A DNA stretch of 64,000 bases from Impatiens glandulifera (GCF_907164915.1 NC_061866.1:52883113-52947112); one strand, 5' to 3'; counted from the first letter of the stretch, positions 25,422 to 36,325 are shown. Notes: a model not told the origin generated them from the sequence alone. Numbers and translations are program-made.

Positions 25422-25841
25422 TGTCGAGAAATACTCTCCAAGATCAACACAATATTTCAATGAAAACCAGAAATCCAAAAACAGAAACCATAGGAATAAG
25501 AAGAAGACACAAATTTGATATCGGAGTTCAGCCCAAATCGGACCTACGTCTCCGTCAAGCTCAGCTTGGAGCTTGATTCCACTATAAAGAAAAAGTATCA
25601 GATTACAATCGCTCACACTATCTATCCTTTTCTTACACACCTTTCTTTGCAAGAATTCTTCACCAAAATCTCTCAAGAAAAGTAAACTCACTCAAGAAAA
25701 GGAAAAAACAGAATACTCTAAAAACTTAACCACCTATCTTCTTATATCAACATAAAATGAATGACCCGGTTTTTACAATTAATTAAACCGGACCCAAAAA
25801 CAGCTAACAAAAACAAAAACCGGTTCAACCCAAAATCAACA
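25422..25841 (-). repeat. 5' LTR of the copia element
   Basis: 420 bp, nearly identical to the 3' LTR. In element orientation it would supply the promoter; GATATAAG near 25741-25748 is a possible TATA element. One base separates its end from the primer binding site. Confidence 0.95.
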
Positions 25842-25846
25842 ACATC

Positions 25847-28800
25847 ATTAATTGTTTTTGTTTTTCTGTTTTTATTCCTCAAACTTTCTATTTTCTTAGT
25901 TTGATCTCTCTTTTTTTATTTGTTTGTTCCACCATTTTATAATACAAAGTAAGGGAAAAATAAGAAAATAAAGTGTGTTTTCCTTTTTGACCAAATAAGC
26001 AAGTTGGCGGAGAAATACAAAAGACAATATATTTATATAAATAGATATTATTAACCCTAAAGATTATGTAGGGTTTCTTTTGAAAAAGGTTATATATGTA
26101 GTAGCTAGCCCATTAAGTATAAAGATAAGGCACTAAATTATATGAAATGACAAAAGGACACCAAACAAGGAACATGATCAATGTTATCGGGGAATCAAAT
26201 TATATACGCTAACTCATGCATGAGATTTTTTTCTCTTTGAAGTCCGACAATAATAATTACTTTGTCCCATTAACTTGAGATCAGATAACTGTTTATATTA
26301 AGAATAGAATCTTATTCTAACAATTATATAAAGTAACTTTTTTCACCAAACTTAAGACTTACTTAATTGGTTAAGCCAAATTTTAATTTTAGAAGTGGTT
26401 CAAAATGAGATATATACTAAACAAATAAGACTTATCCGCGTTCGTCTGTAATAATCCATCTCTAGGTTAGAAATGAGCATCGCATTGATTATGATTGTGT
26501 TGTGCTCGTGACGTGTTTGATATATTAATCACGAGTAACGTGGATCAAATATTCAAGTTTCAGCCCACTCAAATTGTTTTGTATAATAAAGAAAAATGTT
26601 TTTGCTTTATTGTTTTAGATTAATATGTTGATAATAGTTAAATAGACTTTGTGTGATCCAAGGATATTTGAAAAAAAAAAATAGTATTCAAGTCTTGTTT
26701 AATGTAATTTATGAAAAAAAAAGTTTATATTTAACAAATATTTTAAAATTTATATAACTTGAATTAAAAGTGTTTTGATATGGCACATATACCAATATAT
26801 TATAGATAAGAGATTTCAATATTTCACTCTAGTGTTTCATATAGTTATAAATCAGATATAAAGGTGATGTTATTCAACTCCATGTATAAATTTAAGTAAA
26901 AAAGAAAAAACTCATTCAAATATATTATTGTTTAATGTGTTAATATATATATATATATTTTTTATATAGTTAAAATCCTTATATAATATTAAATATAGTG
27001 GTTGTTTTAAATATCAATTAAATTATTTACATATAAAATAAATTAATTTGTAACAAATAAATAAATAAATAAAATAATATTATTAATATAGGACAATAAA
27101 TTGACACGTATCATTGTACAATTATGCCACGGGAAAAGCAAATTGATTAAAGCGGTGGCCGTCTGAAATCAACCCGTTAATTAGATTAGTGGAGTGCTTT
27201 TACTTATTCTTTATTTATTTAAAATTTTGAAATAATATTTTTTTTAAAGTTAATGTTATCACTCTAGGGCTAGTTCTTATTCGCAACTTATTAGTTTTGA
27301 TTTATTTCTTACTAACTATATTTATTAATTTAATCGTAACATGATCTTGATTGTTTTTAACTACTCTAAGAAAAATTAACAAATGTATTCATAATTGTGA
27401 CTTATTCATAACGATTAATCATAAAAAATAATTTAAACTAATAAATATATTTTTTATTTAAAAATATCATTAATTCAAATTAAGAGTGAAAACGTTTCAG
27501 TTTGATCGGTTTATTATCCGAAATGTAAATCCAAACTTTAAATTGTCAGTTTACTAAATTTCAAACCATTTATCGATTTAATCGGTTAGAAGATCGGTTT
27601 AATCGGTTTGGCAAGTAATAAATTTGTTAAAATAAATTATATATATATATCAATAAAAATAAATACTCAATTTTGTGTATATAAATAAATACAAATATTA
27701 TGAATAAGATCAAATAACAACCTAATTTCTAAAATACAAATACATTATACTAAATATTCAAACTAAAAATAGTCAACAATTTTAAAATTAAATATGTCTA
27801 CTACTAATAATTAATATTTTTTTATAATTATACTAGCAAATCTTTTAAGTTAATTATATTTTCTTATTATTATTAATTTAATTGTGTGTTTAGACCTAAT
27901 ATTGTCAGTTTAAGGTTTGAATTTTTTTATCATCTTATTTAAATATTTTTTTTGAAAAATATTTTTTTAAATATTTTTTTTAAATATTTGGTTTGTTTGA
28001 ACGATTTCACAGTAACGTTTAATTGTCAAACTGAATCGTTAAGATCAATTTTGTAAAAATGAAATCGTAATAATTTTGGTTTAGTCAATTCAGTTTAATT
28101 TAAACAATTTCAATTTGATTCCATCAATTTACTTGTTATCTATTCAAATATATATTTAACGCAATATGTATGAGATATACAAAAATATATTTGGTATATA
28201 TAATAAAGTATGTAAAGGAACAATCATTCATGAAAATACCTGGCAAAAGCAATAGGTATAGTCTATTTTGGAAAGGAGAAAATGGGTCATACAAATTTGA
28301 AAAGACATTGAGGAATATCTCTCAAGGATTTCGAATCTTTGGATTCTGCAAGTTGGAACATTGCAACTTGTTTGAATTGATTATTTATAGACAAGACACT
28401 CCTATCATTTTTATAACATCATTTAAATTAACATTAAAATACTTTTTTACTTTAATTTTCATAACAATATTAAATAATAAAAACATTGTGATAATTTCAT
28501 CCAAATAATTAACTCACATTTACATTAAATAATTATTGTTTTGAAATACATCAATTACTACTCAAATAACCCAAGATCAAACAGGGCCTTGATAGTGCCT
28601 CCCAACAAAATAAAATATAAAATAAAGTTTTCTTTCTCGAAATGCATTAAAGTAACTTTCTGCTTTCTTGCTTCTAATTACTATTTTATTTAACAACTTA
28701 TATTTAAATTTAAAATACCTAATACACATTGTTTTGATATATTAAAGAGGTTTAATTAGTTATATTAATATATATAATTTATTTTTAATTTAAAAAGTTA

Positions 28801-29558
28801 GTAATAATTAACTTGTTGACAGTTTGGATTCTAGTTAGTAATGGAAGAAAACTTAATATATAACATGACATGTAAATATATATAGTTGGTGTCACGTGAT
28901 AAGCAAATGAGTAAAAATTATTAAAGAATTGAAATAAAGTAAGTATTATATTTATATGACGTAATGATACATATTATGTTGGGAGATGAATGTGATAATG
29001 GAGAAATGGTCCTCTACAGTAGAAAAGGAGAGATCCTCATCAGAGACAAGTCGATAGAATAAAATCTTAAACTTTATGTTTCAATTATTGTGTTATATGT
29101 TCCTCCCCACCTCCTAATAAAAAAACTTATTTAAAAAATTAACACGAACCCGTATTTATACTTCTAGTGCATTTTTAATAAAAATTGAATTTAGGTGCAT
29201 TTTATTTATTTATGTACGACTTTATTACAAGAACATTGTTTATTAAAAAAATGAAAAAGAAAAAAGATAAACCCACTCATTCTAAGATGATGCTAGTGAC
29301 CATTGTGCATATAGTTAGAGGAGACAGTATAAATGATTTAAATATTAAAGGGAATAAATTCTCTATAAAATGTTGGGACAACTAAGTTTTGTAATGTCAA
29401 TTAAGAAAATAAAAACAAAAAAAAGTACCTTTATCTCTCTCTCATAAAAAAAATTAAAGATTCTTTCACTAAAAGAAATATTAAAAAGAAGAAGAAGCTT
29501 AATTCAACTTTTTTTTTTTTTTTTATCTTAACATACAATTTATATTTTGACATTAATA
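25847..29558. other. AT-rich spacer between copia element and Pack-MULE
   Basis: About 3.7 kb without a supportable gene. The interval 27480-28150 holds repeated CGGTTTAATCGGTTT-type sequence like the interior of hAT MITEs, but no matched ends were found. At about 28560-28595, AATAACCCAAGATCAAACAGGGCCTTG is, inverted, similar to the segment starting at 57301, so both may be ends of one small transposon family. The 112-codon open frame at 28170-28508 has no recognisable domain and AT-driven composition, and was not called. Confidence 0.45.
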
Positions 29559-29703
29559 GGGAAATTTGAGTAAATGACCCTAAAAAGAGGCCTAAATGCG
29601 TTTGGTGAGGGTGACTAATTTAAATAGCGTTGGTGATCCTATTTTCTTTTTCTGACGAAAATGCCCTATTGCGTCACGCATCCTCCAGTTGCGTGACGCA
29701 CCC
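29559..29703. repeat. Left terminal inverted repeat of the Pack-MULE
   Basis: About 145 bp, inverted relative to 33373-33515, at roughly 80% identity by eye. Shared segments include CTAAAAAGAGG, CTAATTTAAATAGCG and the inner GCATCCTCCAGTTGCGTGAC. It contains two TGCGTNACGCA palindromes (29670-29680 and 29690-29700). Confidence 0.9.
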
Positions 29704-30150
29704 GAGGGTATTGTGAAAAGTCCACAATGCCCTTACTATATAATTAAAAAAATTCCAGTTCTTCCCATTTCTTTTCATTTCTTTATTTCTTGTTCTCTTT
29801 CTTCACTTCTCATTCTCCTCCTTCTCTCTAAAAAGACCACCCCCGACGACGATCCCCGACGAAGACGGTGGAATCCCAACGAAGGAGATGTCCACTGCTA
29901 TTCTTCAGATTACAGATTACAGTTTACCACAAATGGATCCTTTTGTAGCTTTTTGCATTTCAGATTCATTATATATTCATAATCTGTAAATTGTATTCTT
30001 CTCCTCCTTTATTTCTCTCTTTCAACGAATTGTTTGTTAGAGTTTAATGATTAGGGATTGAGTAGGTGAATGCTACCGTTGCGGCGGAATCCGGGTACGT
30101 CATGTAGTTGCGTAACGCAGTTGCGTCACGCATCTGCGTAACGCACCCCA
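29704..30150. other. Pack-MULE left subterminal region
   Basis: A segment of unknown origin between the left inverted repeat and the FtsH fragment. It has a CT-rich stretch near 29760-29835 and three more TGCGTNACGCA palindromes at 30109-30119, 30122-30132 and 30135-30145, directly against the start of FtsH homology. The CT-rich part could be a captured 5' UTR, but no source gene was recognised. Confidence 0.45.
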
Positions 30151-30604
30151 GACAACGTAACAACAAGAGCATCAAATGACTTTATGCAAGTATCGCGAGT
30201 GGCTAGACAGATGGTGGAGCGGTTTGGGTTCAGTAAGAAGATCGGCCAGATTGCCATTGGTGGAGGCGATGGAAATCCCTTCTTGGGTCAACAGGTGTTG
30301 ATCGAAAATTCAAAATCCATTGATTTTATGAAAATGTTATGTGTAGTAACAGAGTTAGTCTGTGTTGTGTTTGTGATTGCAGATGTCTTCACAGAAAGAT
30401 TACTCGATGGCGACAACAGATGTTGTAGATGCAGAAGTGAGGGAGCTGGTGGATAAAGCATTCTCGAGAGCAACAAAAATAATCACAAGCCAAATTGACA
30501 TTCTCCATAAGCTTGCTCAACTTCTCATAGAGAAAGAAACTGTTGATGGTGAAGAGTTCATGAGCCTCTTTATTGATGGCAAAGCTGAACTTTATGTTTC
30601 TTAA
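30151..30604 (+). pseudogene. Captured 3' end of a chloroplast FtsH protease gene
   Basis: Two exons, 30151-30294 and 30383-30604, with a GT-AG phase-0 intron encode the C-terminal end of an FtsH protease. Recognisable pieces are ASNDFMQVSRVARQM, FSKKIGQIAIGG and EVRELVDKAFSRA, ending IDGKAELYVS and a normal stop. This matches the thylakoid FtsH1/FtsH5 (type A) proteins, membrane AAA+ metalloproteases that turn over photosystem II D1. The AAA+ domain, HEXXH zinc site and transit peptide are absent. The spliced reading frame is intact, so about 111 aa could be made from the ATG at 30184, but with no protease function. It was captured with its intron, so from genomic DNA rather than mRNA. It is framed by TGCGTNACGCA motifs. 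Confidence 0.85.
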
Positions 30605-30759
30605 TTCCCCTTTCTATGATTTTTCTGTAAGAATTGCATGTCACCCCAAAACAATACATTTGCATATATATATATATATAAACACAACAATTATTCTGTC
30701 AAAGCCAACAACAACAATAACATTAACAAGAAGAAGAATCAAATAAAATAGAAAAAATG

Positions 30760-31868
30760 TCATCTGCCAGTTTCTCCTCCTTTGTGCTTCTTATCTTCTA
30801 GGGCAGCAGATTCGTTAAGCATATCGGTTGCATCTTTGTGCATGTCCAGCTTCGCAAGGGCAACCGCCTGCATGTAAAAAGCAGTCGACCAATCAGGGAG
30901 GACACACTGGACTTGCATGGCATCTCGGAGAGCTGCATCAGGTTGCTCGCACATAAGATAACATAGACTTCGTCTTCCATATACAGTTGGGGAAATCATC
31001 GTTCCCACATCTATGAACTGCAGCATTTTTATAACCATAATCAAATTATAAACAACCAAACATACATATATTACATACCAAAATGTTTTATTTTTATATA
31101 CCTGAGAATAACAATCTATAGCAGTTCTAAAATCTTATCACGGAATGCCAAGTCACCACGCTTCCTTGCATCCAACATGTCTTTCATCTGTTGTGTCCAT
31201 TCTTGAAAAGAAAGCTGGAACAAATCAAATAAACAAATAAGCGCTTGTGTTTGCACCAAAATGGCATTAGCAAAAAAGAATACCTCATTAGTTCCAGGCA
31301 TCGCCCATTGGTGAAAGAGGATGTTGAGGGGTGGCTGATGCCTCTTCATGTTTAGGGATACCAAGCATCACATAAGATTGAATCTGATGAAATAACATAT
31401 CATCAATATATAAAAGACTTCTCATCCCGATCTGGATACAGATCATAAAGTGTTTCAAAATGAACTTATAATTAGTGTGAATATGACACTTTCAACTGCA
31501 AAATTAATTAAATAAATGAATTTGCATTACAGTCAAGAATTATTCTTTGAAGACCTTAGTTCCAACTACTGTAAAATTGGAATCGATATAATTGTATTAA
31601 TGGAATGGAGGAGGAATTGATATAATTGTATTAATTGCTACAAATTATAAAGTAGAGTGAAAGAAAGACAATGGACTCACATCAGGTTTATTCTGCAATG
31701 GAGCAAGGGTAACAACCAGGTCTCTTGTGTTTGGTCGTTCTCTTGGTTCATACTGCAAACATTTTGAAGCTAAATTAATAACAACAGTAGCCTCTTCAGT
31801 TGAAAAGTTTCCTTCCAAGTGTGAATCAATCAAAAGAAGAATGTTCTTCCCACGCATCATATCAAGCG
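30760..31868 (-). pseudogene. Captured 3' part of a BSK kinase gene, broken
   Basis: Four exons on the minus strand (31868-31681, 31383-31284, 31214-31102 and 31017-30760) match the C-terminal part of a brassinosteroid-signalling kinase (RLCK-XII), closest to BSK1/2. They hold the end of the kinase-like domain (GKNILLLIDSHLEGNFSTE, YEPRERPNTRDLVVTLAPL) and the TPR region (LSFQEWTQQMKDMLDARKRG, YGRRSLCYLMCEQPDAALRD), ending at a normal stop. It is not functional. The second exon joins GDA directly to a GTNE-type end, with about 66 nt missing. In the third exon one G is missing after GATAAG, shifting frame. Intact BSKs are membrane-anchored adaptors between BRI1 and BSU1. Splice sites and introns are preserved, so the source was genomic DNA. 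Confidence 0.87.
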
Positions 31869-32215
31869 CCTGCATTAGGACAAAGTTTGTTAATAAAGAA
31901 TGCAATTTTAATTTTAATTTTATTTTGAAAAAGCATAAAGGTCCATACTTCATGTTAATATTTGAGAAGAAGAGGAAAAACTGTAAATATATTTCTGCAT
32001 TGATTAGATTGTTAACTATTTCAATCTGCTATATAGCCCTTCTAACCAAAATATAACTTCTACTAATAACCACCACTAATCTAGAAGTTGATTAACTGCA
32101 ATATGCTTTTAAAACACTTTAACTTATAATTTTTCTACAAACCCTCCTCAATGGAAGTGCATGGAAGTGCAGTGAATTTCTCAAAGCTCGTTTTCTGAAT
32201 TTTATCAACTTACCA

Positions 32216-32320
32216 TTTCTCCAGGCAATCCAAATAAGAGATCATGATAATATTCTCTTATTATTCTTAATAATGCATCTAAATGATTACTTGAAAGATA
32301 ATGAAGGAAACATGTAGAAA
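32216..32320 (-). other. Possible further captured exon of unknown origin
   Basis: On the minus strand a short open frame includes LSSNHLDALLRIIREYY and HDLLFGLPGEM, immediately followed by a good splice donor (GTAAGT). It lies between the RLCK-VII and BSK fragments in the same orientation. No family was recognised, and it does not fit the BSK or PBL exons known to me. Confidence 0.3.
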
Positions 32321-32579
32321 TCTACTAGAAATGCCTAGGGTTCAATAACATTGTTGATTGATCTCCCAACAATCTAGTATGTACCCAAACAAAGGCAACC
32401 ATTATAAAATATGGGGAAAAGAGCAGAAATATGGTTACAAATACCATTTCTTAGATACTCTGGAGGTGTATAAGCAAGGTTTGTACTATAGCTTCCGTCT
32501 GTATATAATAATACTTGGAAGAAGTCAAAAACAAAGCAAAATAATTACAACCAGAAAAAAAAAGAAAAAAAAAACATAC

Positions 32580-32729
32580 CAACCACTCCTTGTGACCTTG
32601 GAAGCCTTCAGGTGGCGTTCCTTAGCTCGTTATATGAGAATGCCTTGGCATGAGTTGATGAAAGAATTTCACTCTCTGATCTTGGAGATGGGATAATCAT
32701 ATCATTGTTTTCTCTATAACAAGATAGGA
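32580..32729 (-). pseudogene. Captured exon of an RLCK-VII (PBL/BIK1-like) kinase gene
   Basis: After a splice acceptor (CAG at 32732-32730), the minus strand encodes IPSPRSESEILSSTHAKAFS and YNELRNAT, the conserved lead-in to the kinase domain of RLCK-VII proteins. About ten codons later it encodes EGFQGHKEWL, followed by a GT donor. In intact PBL kinases these two blocks are separated by the Gly-rich loop and catalytic-lysine region. That part is deleted here and the frame is shifted (TGA at the junction). RLCK-VII kinases relay immune-receptor signals at the plasma membrane; this copy cannot. It has the same orientation as the BSK fragment, so a chimeric transcript is conceivable. Confidence 0.75.
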
Positions 32730-33372
32730 CTGTAATATTGTTCATAAAAACAAACAAACAAACCAATTGATTAAACATTAGAAACAAATTATTATTATTA
32801 TTTGGATCCTAAAAACAAACAAACAAATAAATAAATTTCCTTTCTTGGATGATTTCCAGATAACTAAAGATATCAAATCGAACTGGATGGATTAACTAAC
32901 TCTACAAGAAACACATTTGTTTGTTACCTGAATTGCTGGAAAGGATTTGAGCTGAATCTTGCGTGACGCATCCAATCAACCAACCAATCAACCTGCATTA
33001 ATTAGGGCGAATCAATGACGTTCTGTAAAGGAAATCAGCACAAACAATCATATATATAGAAAATTAATACAAACAATCATATATAAACGAAATAAACACA
33101 AAATATAAACGAATATAGTGAAAATTTTTGCTTCGGCCGTCGTCGTTCGCCGTTGGAGCCGCAGTTCGCCGTTGGAAGTTCTTCGCAGCTATAGGCCATT
33201 GAATATGGTGGAATGGTCGACGGTGCCTCTTCGATTGGTTCTTCGGCGATGAAAAAGAAGAGAAAGTCTTCTCCGCCACCATTAGGGTTCACGGCGGAGA
33301 AGACAGGGAAAACATGGATGAGAGAGAAAATGAATCGAAAATGAGAAAAAAAATATGACTTTATAGGGTTTA

Positions 33373-33515
33373 GGGTGCGTCACGCAACTGGAGGATGCGT
33401 GACGCAGGGGTATAAATGTCATTAAAAAAAATGGGGGTCACCAGCGCTATTTAAATTAGTGACCCTCACTTTCCGCTATTAGACCTCTTTTTAGGATCAT
33501 TTGCTCAAATTCCCC
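33373..33515. repeat. Right terminal inverted repeat of the Pack-MULE
   Basis: Inverted counterpart of 29559-29703, with TGCGTNACGCA at 33376-33386 and 33396-33406. Just inside it (33050-33350) is a less AT-rich minus-strand stretch with a purine- and GC-rich open frame (about 33292-33077) that looks like first-exon or leader sequence of an unidentified gene. Confidence 0.88.
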
Positions 33516-34679
33516 GTTAATACATCTAATTGATCAATTTATCTTATAATTTTTTTTCTTGTTAATATTTAATAATTAATATTACATGTATGTGTCACTT
33601 TATATATAAAATATATATGTGACTTATTTTTATAATAAAAAATATGATTTTTATATAACTATTAGTATACAATGTAAATATTTGAACAAATATATATACA
33701 TGTTCTTATATCAAATTTGTATGCTTTCTAATTAATATATATATATATAACAAATTATTTGAGTATAATAAATAAATTAAAATATTTTTTTTATCCTTCT
33801 TATTAAGTAAATTATTATTCATATTAATAATATTATCTTATTTGAGAACAGTAATTATAGTAGTCACACTGATCACACAAATAAAATTTAAATGTTATAG
33901 GATTCGAAGGCACATCGTGTTAATTTTCTACTCAAGTACGGTGATTACAAAATTATGTTTTATAGATTTTGAAAAATGAGGTTTCTGTCATATTTATCTA
34001 AAATATCATCAACGTTATTTTTGTTTATATATTTTTTAATATTGAAAACTAGTTTGATTCCATATCTATGCATGACTTCCGCTTTTATTTAAAACTTCGA
34101 GAATGAAAATTAAATTCATAAATTTTGATTTTTAAAAATGACTATTGTCAATTGAATTATCTTATTCATCTTTAAAACAGTTAACTCGTTTTTTGTATGT
34201 ATGTACACCTAACATGCCATTTTAGAGCATATGCTATGTTTTGACACAATTAAAATAAATGTTAATATTAAATTAGTTTTTTTAATTATAATATATTTGT
34301 ATAGTAATGAAAGTTTTACATGAAGATATATATAGATAGATATAGATAACAGATTTTAATCTATTTATATAAGTTTGTTTAGTTTAATTTATTCACAAAC
34401 TTAAATATACTAAATCAAATGAAGTCACAATCCTTTGATTCCTATTTGACACTCAATTCTTACCTGTCTTCCTATAATTTCCATTTTCCTTATTATTTCT
34501 TTTCGTATAGATTCCAAATTATATTTAAACAACTCTTAACATGCATTTCTATTAAAATATAGTCACACCAAAAACAATAAAATGTATTTTTATTTTATTT
34601 AAAATACGTGACATTCAATAAAGTTTATTAATATTTATATATATAAAACGAGCGCACGTATGATCTTGAGGACCGCTTT
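33516..34679. other. Upstream region of TPS1
   Basis: AT-rich DNA between the Pack-MULE end and the inferred first TPS1 exon, so it holds the proximal TPS1 promoter. It contains short (TA)n tracts. No gene or repeat ends were seen. Confidence 0.5.
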
Positions 34680-34846
34680 ATTCTGTCATTCATCTGAAGA
34701 ACTCAGCATCAAATCCTCTCTCTATCGGTGAAGTTCAGAGAGTGCGTAATTTCGCTGCGAATATTGTTGAAGAACTTCGGCGAAGACGATCGATCATCGA
34801 TAACTTCGTTACTAGTTCATCTGTGCAAGCTAGCTACAACCTAAAG
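34680..34846 (+). other. Inferred 5' UTR exon of TPS1
   Basis: A less AT-rich stretch with CT-rich sequence ends at a splice donor (CTAAAG followed by GTGATC). It would join the acceptor at 36257-36258, giving a leader spliced 67 nt before the start codon across a 1.4-kb intron. No ATG is present in this exon or in 36259-36325, so there would be no upstream ORF. The 5' limit is a guess; the structure is inferred from sequence composition and splice signals only. Confidence 0.45.
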
Positions 34847-36325
34847 GTGATCATCATCATCTTCTTCTTGTTCGATCTTCGTTTCCTTCTGTTTCTGCTA
34901 TTTGCATTCAATTTGTTCATCTTCAGAAACTGAATTCATCATTTCTAGTTTGTATCGATAACAAACCTTCTGCAAATGGTAACTGCTCTGGATCGGTTAC
35001 TCTATACCTACAGTTGCATCATCATTTACTAATATATTCATCATATTTTGATCTATATTTCGATCTATATCTAAAGAGGAGAAGTGATATTGATTTTTGA
35101 TTTGGTGGATTAATGCTTTGTGTTCATCTTACTATTAGGTAATTTAAGATGTAATTAAGACAAATACAAAATATATAATCATATAATTAGTTAAATAATG
35201 ATTTTTAAAGTATTTTAATTATCTAAGTAAGAACCTTAATTTTTAGCCTTTTATAGTAGAGTAGTCTAAATTTATCTCTTGAATATCCTCACCAAACTAC
35301 CTAAATTTAGATAATTTTTGAAAGAATTCTTGAATATGAAAGAGAAAAAATGAGGTAATAATATGATTATTTAAAATAAATCATGATTAGGCGAGTGCTA
35401 ACAACAGTAAGTTAAGTTTGAGTCTCTATCATTCATATCAGTAGAAGATGATGCATGATGCACGAGGGAATCTCATGCCATCCATGAAAAGATCGCCTTC
35501 AGCTTCCAAACTACTCTTACCTTTCAGAAAAATTAAAGCTATTACTTCATTTTCAGCAAACTTTTCTTCTCAATTGCATGGATGCATCACTTTATTTTCC
35601 TTCTAAAGCTTGCTCGAGGATTCGTGCCTATTTCATCTCCCTTTTCTCTCACCATGAGGCTTCACGACCGCCGGGATGAGCAGATTTCATTTTCTAACTC
35701 ACTTTCTTTCATAAACCCACATCAATTTGGATATTCCGGAGGTTTTTAACTGTTAAACCTCTCAGATGTATGCACTTTCATCTTAGTTAGGTCAGGCCCT
35801 TTTCTTATATCTCTCTCTTTGCAGGTTTTAAGTGGCTTCTAATCCGACACGAGTTAAAGTTTTAATTTTTATTAGATGATTTGGGTTTTCTCCGCAATAT
35901 GTTGTCTGGGTTCTCATGTAAGAGCGGAAAAAACCTAGTTTTATGTTGAGAATCCGTTTACTTTACTTGTCGGAAACTGTGTTAGTCAATCTAGATCTAT
36001 AGGTTGACACATTTTTTTTCCGCTTACTGCAATTGTGGATCCCATTATCCTCGTTATCCCTTTTTGGTACATCTTCTCTGCTTTTTTGATTTATGTAAAT
36101 GGTGAATTGAGGATTATGCCATTTTCCCTGTTTATGTTATTAAGTTGTCGTTATTGTGTGGCTGTGTCCAGTATTTACTCTGATTATTTGTATAACATGG
36201 TTCTTCTGTGTATCTACAGTGTATTGACATGAACTTTTTTCTGTTAATGAAACTGTAGGAACTTATTTAGAGGAACGAGAGTCGAACTAAACTTGCTCAT
36301 CTTAGTTCGGTTGAGGATCGACCGC

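Larger units (their letters stand above)
20632..25846 (-). mobile_element. Complete Ty1/copia retrotransposon (Tork/Tnt1-like)
   Basis: Full-length LTR element on the minus strand (20637-25841) flanked by the perfect 5-bp duplication ACATC (20632-20636 and 25842-25846). LTRs of 422 bp and 420 bp begin TGTTGA and end TCGACA in element orientation. By eye they differ at only three positions plus one 2-bp indel, so the insertion is recent. The primer binding site TGGTATCAGAGC (complementary to initiator Met tRNA) is at 25409-25420 and the polypurine tract AAGGTGGAGAT at 21059-21069. One uninterrupted gag-pol frame lies between. All parts needed for autonomous transposition appear present. Confidence 0.97.
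29559..33515. mobile_element. Pack-MULE-like element carrying three host-gene fragments
   Basis: A 3957-bp segment bounded by long inverted repeats of about 145 bp (29559-29703 and 33373-33515). The outer ends read GGGAAATTTGAGTAAATGA and GGGGAATTTGAGCAAATGA, typical of plant Mutator-like elements. There is no transposase. Instead it holds exon-intron pieces of an FtsH protease gene (+), a BSK kinase gene (-) and an RLCK-VII kinase gene (-), which is the definition of a Pack-MULE. TTAATA occurs at both flanks (29553-29558 and 33517-33522), but a clean 9-bp duplication is not visible, so insertion is old or the edge has mutated. The palindrome TGCGTNACGCA occurs eight times inside. The right end lies about 1.2 kb upstream of the inferred TPS1 transcript. 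Confidence 0.85.

Noticed and set aside
27478..28150. A second complete hAT MITE
   Set aside because: The interior CGGTTT-rich sequence resembles such elements, but no matching inverted ends or 8-bp duplication could be found.
28170..28508. 112-codon plus-strand frame
   Set aside because: AT-driven composition, no recognisable domain, promoter or splice context, and it lies in a spacer with degraded repeats.
29689..29982. 97-codon frame beginning in the left inverted repeat of the Pack-MULE
   Set aside because: It starts inside the transposon end and has no similarity I recognise; it is more likely a chance frame over captured leader-like sequence.
29550..33524. 9-bp target-site duplication for the Pack-MULE
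   Set aside because: TTAATA is present at both flanks but in different register to the ends, so no clean 8-10 bp repeat can be claimed.
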